In this document: positions 7,501-12,177 of the stretch, piece by piece
Layout: each line of letters starts with the position of its first letter
How positions within the stretch are numbered: the stretch's first letter is position 1
From: an uncultured Coriobacteriaceae bacterium
GTDB lineage: Bacteria > Actinomycetota > Coriobacteriia > Coriobacteriales > QAMH01
Length of the DNA: 12,177 nucleotides
Reading direction: 5' to 3'
Assembly: GCA_900556425.1 (NCBI GenBank)
Contig: USOR01000014.1
Coordinates: forward strand, 1-12,177
Translations under genes and position numbers: made by a program
Notes under the pieces: model-generated
Database searches by the model: none
The model's input: the letters and a program-made list of their open reading frames with translations, nothing else
Told to the model about the DNA's origin: nothing

Positions 7501-7920
7501 CTATTGGCGGGTGCTCGCGTACTCGATGCAGGAGCGCGTCGTCGTGCCGGCATCGTCGAGCTCCCAGAACCGCGCACCGCGGGCCTCGAGTCGCGCCCGG
7601 GCCTGCGAGTAGGCGGAGTCCGGGTCGTCGACATCGCCGAAGGCCAGCGCCTGCGTCGGGCAATCCATCACGCAGAACTGCGGCTCGTCCTCCTTCATGC
7701 GCTCGGCGCAGAAAGTGCAGCTCGGCTTGTAGATCGGCTGCCACCACATACGCAAGTCGGGATACACGCCCTCGGGACGGTCGATGCCGGCGCCCGAGCC
7801 GTGAGTCTCGACCTCGACGCGATACTCGTCATCTTCCAGGTGATTGCCGACCTTGCAGCCCATCGCGCAGGTCCAGCAGCCTATGCAACGGTCGATATCG
7901 ACCAACATCTTGTGTGCCAT
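7501..7920 (-). CDS. Short 4Fe-4S ferredoxin-type electron-transfer subunit (DmsB/PhsB-like)
   Basis: This is an electron-transfer partner for the molybdopterin enzyme encoded just upstream. The protein has 139 residues and nine cysteines. The first motif is CIGCWTCAMGC (C12, C15, C18, C22); the second is C68xxC71, then C83xxxC87P. That suits two [4Fe-4S] clusters. DmsB-type subunits usually have about 200 residues and sixteen cysteines for four clusters, so this is a reduced version lacking the second ferredoxin repeat. The region between (GVYPDLRMWWQPIYKPSC) is typical of the family. No Tat signal or membrane segment is present. The ATG at 7920-7918 is three bases after the oxidoreductase stop, with AAGGAGG overlapping its 3' end, so translation is coupled. 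A lone cysteine (C131) is at the end. No membrane anchor gene follows. Confidence 0.9.
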   Translation of the reverse strand: MAHKMLVDIDRCIGCWTCAMGCKVGNHLEDDEYRVEVETHGSGAGIDRPEGVYPDLRMWWQPIYKPSCTFCAERMKEDEPQFCVMDCPTQALAFGDVDDPDSAYSQARARLEARGARFWELDDAGTTTRSCIEYASTRQ

Positions 7921-7923
7921 GAC

Positions 7924-10347
7924 TTAAGCCTCCTTCACGATGGATTCCTGCGGATTGGGCGTTATCTCGCCCTCGAACTTGCGGATATCACACCACGAAT
8001 CCCAGTAGCAGTCGGTCGAGCCCGTGAGCGAACTCATTGCCTCGACGTAGGGGTTGGGATGGTGTCCCGCGGCAAGCCAATCCGCGAACCACTTGTCCTC
8101 GAGCGGGCCCTGCGAATCCTGGCCAGCGCACTGGTGCGTGATCTCGGCGTAGGTGCCCTCCTCGAACTGACGACGACGCCAGCCAAACCACACGTGCACG
8201 GTGCCATCCGGAACGCTCTCGTCGAGCACCAGACGCGTGATGACATGCCCACGCTCGTTGAAGACCTCGACCATGTCACCTTCGGCCAGCCCCAAGCGCT
8301 GGGCCTGCACCGGATTGAGCCTCGTGGCGGGCGTCTCTCCGGAAAGCTTCACGGTGATGGGATCGTCGGTGAAGCTCGATTGCATGAAGAAACGCTGGCG
8401 ACCGGTGAAGAGCTGGTATGGATACTCGCTCGACTTGCCGATCTTGTTCGGCTCGAGCACCTTGGTCGTTGCCATGCCGAGTTCGGCGAGCTTCTCGGAG
8501 TAGATGATCTCCATGCGTCCGGTCTCGTTATCGAGCACCTCGGCGGGATTGAGGTACGGCGTGTACTTGGGCTCGGGCGGAGCGGCAGCGCGAATCATCT
8601 TCTCGGCCTTGAGACGCTCGTAGGTGACGGGCGGCTGGATGCCGGCGATGAGCGGGTACTGCGTCTGCAGGCGAATGTCGATGTATTCGGGAATGCCCAT
8701 CGTGAAGTAATCGCCCAGACCGACGCGCTTGGCGAGCTCGCTGAACACCCAGACGGGCTCATGGCCGTCGACCTGCGGCTCGATGGCCGGCTCCTGCAGA
8801 ATGACGTGGTTGTAGCATGCTCCCGTGATGAGATCCTCGCGCTCGAAGGACATGAGGTCGGGCAGCACGTAGTCGGCGATTTCGCCGGTGTCGGTGAGCC
8901 ATACGTCATAGTCGACGACAAGCTCCATGTCCTTCACGACGTCGAGCCATCGCTGACGATCGGGCTGCTGGTGCACGGGATTGCCGCTGCATACGATGAG
9001 CGCCTTGTAGGGGCTGTCATCGGCCTCGGCCGCCGCAAACCATTGCGCCATGCGCACGGGCACCGACTTCACGCCGGCAACGCCATCGGGGCAGCTGATG
9101 GGGATGTCGTTGAAGACGAGCGGCCAGCTCTGGAGCTGCAGCGCCTCGAAGACGCCGCTACCCGGCTTGCCCAGGCGCCCCGTCAGGGCGCCGAGCAGCA
9201 GGAACTGGCGATAGGTCTCGTTGGAGTTGCGGTAGCGCAGACCATAGCCCGACAGGATGAAGGCGTTTTCCGCCTCGACCCAGTCACGTGCAAGACGCTC
9301 GGCGTCCTCGGCGCTGATACCGCACTTCTCGGCGGCAAGCTCAAAGGTGTACTCCGCCGCGGCGTCCTTGAGCTTCTGCAGTGCCGTGGTGTAGCGCTTG
9401 CCGTCGATCTCGTAGCTGCCGAAAAGCTGGACGTCGGCCCCCTCGGGATAATCTCCGCGCTTGGGCGCAACACCGACGGCGGCATCACTCGCCGCATCCC
9501 AGACAAGGTAGCAGCCATCATCGGAATCGCGGGCGAGCAGCCCCGTCTCGTCATCGACGAGGTAGGCGGCGATTGAGCGTGCGAGCAGGTACTCGCTTGC
9601 CTGCAGGTCGTTTTGCAGGATGTAGTTCACCATGGCCATGGCCAGATAGCCATCGGACGCCGGCTTCATGGCAACGAACTCGTCAGCAAAGCCTGCCGTG
9701 CCGTCGAAGATGAGGCCGAGGTCGACGATGCGCGCACCAGCCTCGCGGGCACGTACGAGGTTCTGGGCGCAGCGCATCTGGTTCTCGATGGGATTGCAAC
9801 CCCAAACGTAGATGAGATCCGTGCCGACCATGATGCGTGGGTCGATCACGGTGCGAGGAAACTCGCTGCCCGCGTTATAGAACTCGGCGTAGAAGGGACC
9901 GTTATCCAAACCGATCGAGCCGAGCGGAACGGTGACGCCAAAGGTGTTCGCGAAACGGAACGGCATCAGGTTCTCGAAGCTGTACTGGGCAGGGACGCCT
10001 GCGCCGAGGTTCCAGAGAACGACCTTATCAGGGCCATACTCGTCGCGAATCTTGCAGAGCTTCTCGCCAATTTCGTCGAGGGCTTGGTCCCAGCTTATCT
10101 CCTCCCACTTGCCCTCGCCGCGCTCGCCCACGCGCTTGAGCGGTTTTCTGAGACGTTTGGGATCATAGGGTTGACGACCCGCAAGGCAGCCCTTCTGGCA
10201 AATGTGCCCATCGGGCTCTTCCGGCTGAGAGTAGACGATGCGCTCCATGCGCTCGATCTTGCCATCTTTCACGATGGTCTTGAGCGCACAGTAGTCATGG
10301 TCACCCCAACCGGGACAAGCAGTGTAGACGAACGATTCTTCCGACAT
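7924..10347 (-). CDS. Molybdopterin (bis-MGD)-dependent oxidoreductase, DMSO reductase superfamily catalytic subunit
   Basis: This is a catalytic subunit of 807 residues that should bind bis-MGD molybdenum or tungsten and one iron-sulfur cluster. The N-terminal motif CPGWGDHDYCALK puts cysteines at 11 and 20, followed by ICQKGC (C50, C54). Many relatives have a cysteine near position 14-16; here W14, G15 and D16 occur. Family blocks follow: DPKRLRKPLKRVGERG (62-77), WEEISWDQALDEI (81-93), VWGCNP (181-186), a NPVHQQPD block, LTDTGEIADYVLPD, and a C-terminal dinucleotide-binding domain (LNPVQAQRLGLAEGDMVEV). The metal ligand could not be assigned. The start at 10347 has GAGAGGAG upstream and begins just before the motif; an upstream start (10395) is less likely. 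No twin-arginine signal is seen, so it should be cytoplasmic. Substrate unknown; a soluble transhydroxylase- or dehydroxylase-like enzyme is one possibility. Confidence 0.93.
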   Translation of the reverse strand: MSEESFVYTACPGWGDHDYCALKTIVKDGKIERMERIVYSQPEEPDGHICQKGCLAGRQPYDPKRLRKPLKRVGERGEGKWEEISWDQALDEIGEKLCKIRDEYGPDKVVLWNLGAGVPAQYSFENLMPFRFANTFGVTVPLGSIGLDNGPFYAEFYNAGSEFPRTVIDPRIMVGTDLIYVWGCNPIENQMRCAQNLVRAREAGARIVDLGLIFDGTAGFADEFVAMKPASDGYLAMAMVNYILQNDLQASEYLLARSIAAYLVDDETGLLARDSDDGCYLVWDAASDAAVGVAPKRGDYPEGADVQLFGSYEIDGKRYTTALQKLKDAAAEYTFELAAEKCGISAEDAERLARDWVEAENAFILSGYGLRYRNSNETYRQFLLLGALTGRLGKPGSGVFEALQLQSWPLVFNDIPISCPDGVAGVKSVPVRMAQWFAAAEADDSPYKALIVCSGNPVHQQPDRQRWLDVVKDMELVVDYDVWLTDTGEIADYVLPDLMSFEREDLITGACYNHVILQEPAIEPQVDGHEPVWVFSELAKRVGLGDYFTMGIPEYIDIRLQTQYPLIAGIQPPVTYERLKAEKMIRAAAPPEPKYTPYLNPAEVLDNETGRMEIIYSEKLAELGMATTKVLEPNKIGKSSEYPYQLFTGRQRFFMQSSFTDDPITVKLSGETPATRLNPVQAQRLGLAEGDMVEVFNERGHVITRLVLDESVPDGTVHVWFGWRRRQFEEGTYAEITHQCAGQDSQGPLEDKWFADWLAAGHHPNPYVEAMSSLTGSTDCYWDSWCDIRKFEGEITPNPQESIVKEA

Positions 10348-10457
10348 GCGAAACTCCTCTCGCTCTCTCTTTGCTGGCTGCGACATGCGACGCATCCGCG
10401 ATGACCAGTCACGACTAGATTACGCCCATCCACCCTTATGTAAAGCATTTTTCATTA

Positions 10458-10491
10458 ACAATATATGCATTCAATAATATTGTAATTGAAT
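10458..10491. promoter_or_regulatory. Nested AT-rich palindromes, candidate MarR operator
   Basis: The 177-base gap between the divergent oxidoreductase and marR starts turns AT-rich near marR. It holds ACAATAT/ATATTGT (10458-10464 and 10477-10483), ATTCAAT/ATTGAAT (10469-10475 and 10485-10491) and the 11-bp palindrome CAATAATATTG (10472-10482). MarR proteins commonly bind AT-rich dyads of 16-20 bp next to their own gene. The site is 34-67 bases before the marR start and could also control the oxidoreductase. No -35/-10 pair could be assigned with confidence on either strand. Confidence 0.5.
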
Positions 10492-10524
10492 AACTTTTCG
10501 CAAAGTCGCATCTGTGAGGTTTTC

Positions 10525-11460
10525 ATGATCGCAACGGAACTTGACCAGGAGCGCCGTAAGCTCGAGGACGTCAATCATCCACAGCATGTCGCCGCAGTCG
10601 AGGGCCTGTCGGACTACCTCACCATCATGAACCTGCTGTACAAATCCATCAGTCGCATCCTGGAGGGCGACTGCTCCCTTACGACCCTGCAGTACCGCAT
10701 GCTCTTGCGCCTGCTATCGGCTCCGCGGCAGACCATGCGCAGCACCGACCTTGCCGCCAACCTGCGCGTCGGCGTGAGCACGGTTTCGGCTGCAGTTCCC
10801 CATCTCGTGGAGGAAGGGCTCGTTACGAGGGCGGAGGACCCCGATGACATGCGCGTGGTGTCACTCGCCCTCACCGCCAAGGGAGCATCGTCCATCGAAC
10901 GGGCAGACTACCATGTTGGGCAGTTCTTGCAGAACTACTGGAAAAACCTCACGCCCGAGCAGCTCGAGGCCGCCTTTGCCAGCTCGACGAACGCGGTAAC
11001 CATCCATGATGCGCAGCGCATCGAGAACGGCAAGTTCCGCCTGGACACGGCATTCTTCGACACCATCATGATTTCGCGCACGCTCACGGCGCAACGTCTG
11101 CGCGAGCTCGGCCTCAAGACATCCGAGCTTCGCGTATTGCTCGCGCTCTACCTGCTCGGCCCCAACGTGACCGCATCTCGCGTCGCCGACTACCTTTTCC
11201 TGAAGAGCAGCGACATCACGGCACCCATGAAGACCCTGGAATCCCAGGGACTCATCTCCAAGGAACGCAGCGTGGAAAACCGCCGGACCAAATTGCTACA
11301 GTTGACGCAAAAGGGGCGTGACCGAACGGAAGAGCTGCTTCTTCCCACGCACGACGCGCTTCTCGAGACGTGCCACAGCGACGAAGAGGCTGTGCGCATA
11401 CACCTGAGCGCCGCGCAAGGCATCGTCACGCGCGAGCGCAGCATGAGGCTTTTCGGGTAG
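10525..11460 (+). CDS. Tandem MarR-family transcriptional regulator (two winged-helix domains)
   Basis: This is a DNA-binding regulator of 311 residues, about twice the usual MarR length. It has two winged-helix units. The first spans about 35-125, with helix-turn-helix MRSTDLAANLRVGVSTVSAA and wing EDPDDMRVVSLALTAKG (104-120). The second spans about 180-270, with VTASRVADYLFLKSSDITAP and wing RSVENRRTKLLQLTQKG (248-264). The first matches the DxxDxRxxxLxLTxxG hallmark well; the second keeps NRRTKLLQLTQKG. A single chain could thus form a pseudo-dimer. The ATG at 10525 has GTGAGG five bases upstream; an in-frame TTG at 10486 lies inside the palindromic region and is rejected. It is divergent from the oxidoreductase and probably regulates it. 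MarR proteins often sense phenolics or redox, but no ligand can be read here. Confidence 0.92.
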   Translation: MIATELDQERRKLEDVNHPQHVAAVEGLSDYLTIMNLLYKSISRILEGDCSLTTLQYRMLLRLLSAPRQTMRSTDLAANLRVGVSTVSAAVPHLVEEGLVTRAEDPDDMRVVSLALTAKGASSIERADYHVGQFLQNYWKNLTPEQLEAAFASSTNAVTIHDAQRIENGKFRLDTAFFDTIMISRTLTAQRLRELGLKTSELRVLLALYLLGPNVTASRVADYLFLKSSDITAPMKTLESQGLISKERSVENRRTKLLQLTQKGRDRTEELLLPTHDALLETCHSDEEAVRIHLSAAQGIVTRERSMRLFG

Positions 11461-11889
11461 GAGCGGGCGTTCACGCGCCGACGCTCGCTCAGCACGCTTT
11501 AGCAGGAAGACCATGAGCATGGCGACCAGCATGAGCGCGACGTAGAAGCCGAAGAAACCCTGGAAGCCGATGCCATCGAGTAGTCCCGTAGCGACAACCG
11601 CGCCGAACATGGTGCCCAGCGACGTGCCCGCTCCCTTGATTCCCGCGCGCCTGCCCATGTGCTTTCTGGAGGCCGCGCTCATCACGGCGACAGTCATGAC
11701 GTTGGTCGCCAGCGCGAACGCCACGACGAAGGTGCCACCGATGGTGGCCGAGTAACCAATGCTGTCGTAATAGTAGGGGATGCCTCTATTGAGGCCCTTC
11801 ATGTAGAGGGCCGTGAACACCGTCACGACGACCAGGACGACCAGCGATGTGACGTCCATGCGCGATGTGTGTCCGGCGTGCTTGTTCAT
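11296..11889 (-). pseudogene. Decayed MFS transporter remnant, overlapping the 3' end of marR
   Basis: The leftward frame from the ATG at 11889 encodes membrane segments at about residues 13-33, 48-70, 88-107 and 109-130. TM1 and TM2 of an MFS protein are recognisable (NRGIPYYYDSIGYSATIGG). They are followed directly by GRRAGIKGAGTSLGTMFGA and GFQGFFGFYVALM, which resemble the TM4-TM6 region. The TM3 region and the entire second half are missing. Transporter-like sequence ends near residue 143, exactly where the frame runs into the end of marR on the opposite strand (11460). The remaining 54 codons are antisense to marR and look like non-coding translation. No ribosome site precedes the ATG. 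A working short membrane protein cannot be excluded. Confidence 0.65.
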
Positions 11890-11997
11890 GATGCGTTCAT
11901 TGTACGCGCACGGGACCTGGGGTAAGGGGTCATCTTGGGTTTGGGAGCGGTCCTGCGAGAAGTGCTTTTTACTTGAGAAGGATTTATAGATTGCTTA

Positions 11998-12026
11998 TTG
12001 AAAATATAGCTTATAAGCTATATAAT
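11998..12026 (+). promoter_or_regulatory. Promoter with 20-bp palindromic operator for the toxin gene
   Basis: TTGAAA (11998-12003) and TATAAT (12021-12026) are separated by exactly 17 bases, a near-ideal vegetative promoter. The spacer and first bases of the -10 box form a perfect 20-bp palindrome at 12004-12023, with half-site ATATAGCTTA. A protein bound there would block polymerase. Toxin-antitoxin loci are usually repressed by their own antitoxin at such sites, so this is a probable autoregulatory operator. Confidence 0.85.
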
Positions 12027-12047
12027 TACACCGACAAAAGGGGTTCT

Positions 12048-12177
12048 ATGTGGTCCATTGATTACGAACATATAAGCACTTGGCTTCACACACTTGGCGA
12101 TGAAGACATTGACAACATATACGCAGCTCTGGAGATACTGGAAAGCGAGGGGCCAAATCTTGGAAGACCCTTGGTGG
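12048..12177 (+). CDS. RelE/HigB-type toxin, Gp49-like family (partial, runs off window)
   Basis: Forty-three codons are visible from the ATG at 12048 to the window end. WSIDYEHISTWLHTLGDED, then IDNIYAALEILESEGPNLGRPLV, matches the N-terminal pattern of phage Gp49-like/HigB toxins (PF05973), in which a GPxLGRP motif precedes the core strands. These proteins are ribosome-dependent or related mRNA endonucleases. The catalytic C-terminal part and the expected downstream antitoxin (HigA-like helix-turn-helix) lie outside the window. AAGGGG is five bases upstream and a strong promoter with a palindromic operator lies at 11998-12026. The gene and its leader are much more AT-rich than the rest of the window, which suggests horizontal acquisition. 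Confidence 0.82.
   Translation, partial: MWSIDYEHISTWLHTLGDEDIDNIYAALEILESEGPNLGRPLV

Noticed and set aside
7504..9576. Forward open frame of 690 codons opposite the oxidoreductase and iron-sulfur genes
   Set aside because: Its length follows from codon bias of the real genes; no recognisable motif, and it covers two complete genes with strong family motifs.
10348..10395. Upstream start for the oxidoreductase, considered as a possible signal peptide
   Set aside because: The 16 extra residues include KRERE but no twin arginine followed by a hydrophobic stretch; the ATG at 10347 has the better ribosome site.
11915..11945. GACC...GGTC-like dyad (GGGACCTGGGGTAAGGGGTC)
   Set aside because: The arms match over only four bases; it may be a dispersed repeat but nothing in this window supports that.

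Overview
The window looks like a chromosomal segment of a high-GC Gram-positive anaerobe, most plausibly an actinobacterium of the class Coriobacteriia (Eggerthella/Slackia-type gut bacteria). That placement is an inference. It rests on GC-rich codon use, a molybdopterin oxidoreductase with its own small iron-sulfur partner and a divergent regulator, an ECF-type riboflavin transporter under an FMN riboswitch, and an AspC4-like (type Ic) aminotransferase. No rRNA or tRNA gene, CRISPR array or insertion sequence was seen.

Layout. Positions 1-5322 are all transcribed leftward. An FMN riboswitch (5339-5472) leads into ribU, ecfA1 and ecfA2, which are tightly packed. A 30-bp perfect hairpin follows, then an unrecognised 133-residue protein, a 25-bp perfect inverted repeat, typA (bipA), and finally an ABC ATPase that runs off the left edge. 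At 5473-5543 two divergent promoters appear to share a symmetric element. To the right of it lies a forward aminotransferase gene (5544-6830). It converges on a leftward rhodanese gene (6918-7268). The gaps on either side of the rhodanese gene hold copies of a palindromic repeat family, two of them joined to a GAAA-tetraloop terminator hairpin.

Positions 7501-10347 encode a leftward pair, in transcription order a molybdopterin-dependent oxidoreductase and then a short four-iron-four-sulfur protein. Neither a Tat signal nor a membrane anchor is visible, so the pair looks like a soluble cytoplasmic enzyme. Its first iron-sulfur motif is altered. A divergent double-domain MarR regulator (10525-11460) sits across an AT-rich gap with nested palindromes and is the likely controller. 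Next to it is a decayed MFS transporter remnant (about 11455-11889). At the right edge is the start of a RelE/HigB-type toxin gene, with a good promoter whose spacer carries a 20-bp perfect palindrome.

The genes form four functional groups: riboflavin uptake with flavin feedback; translation and stress (typA plus an ABC ATPase); an accessory redox enzyme with its own regulator, possibly for a phenolic or other small organic substrate; and a toxin-antitoxin locus with locally AT-rich DNA. Most unusual are the redox enzyme pair, the repeat family, and the small gene bracketed by two long perfect inverted repeats.
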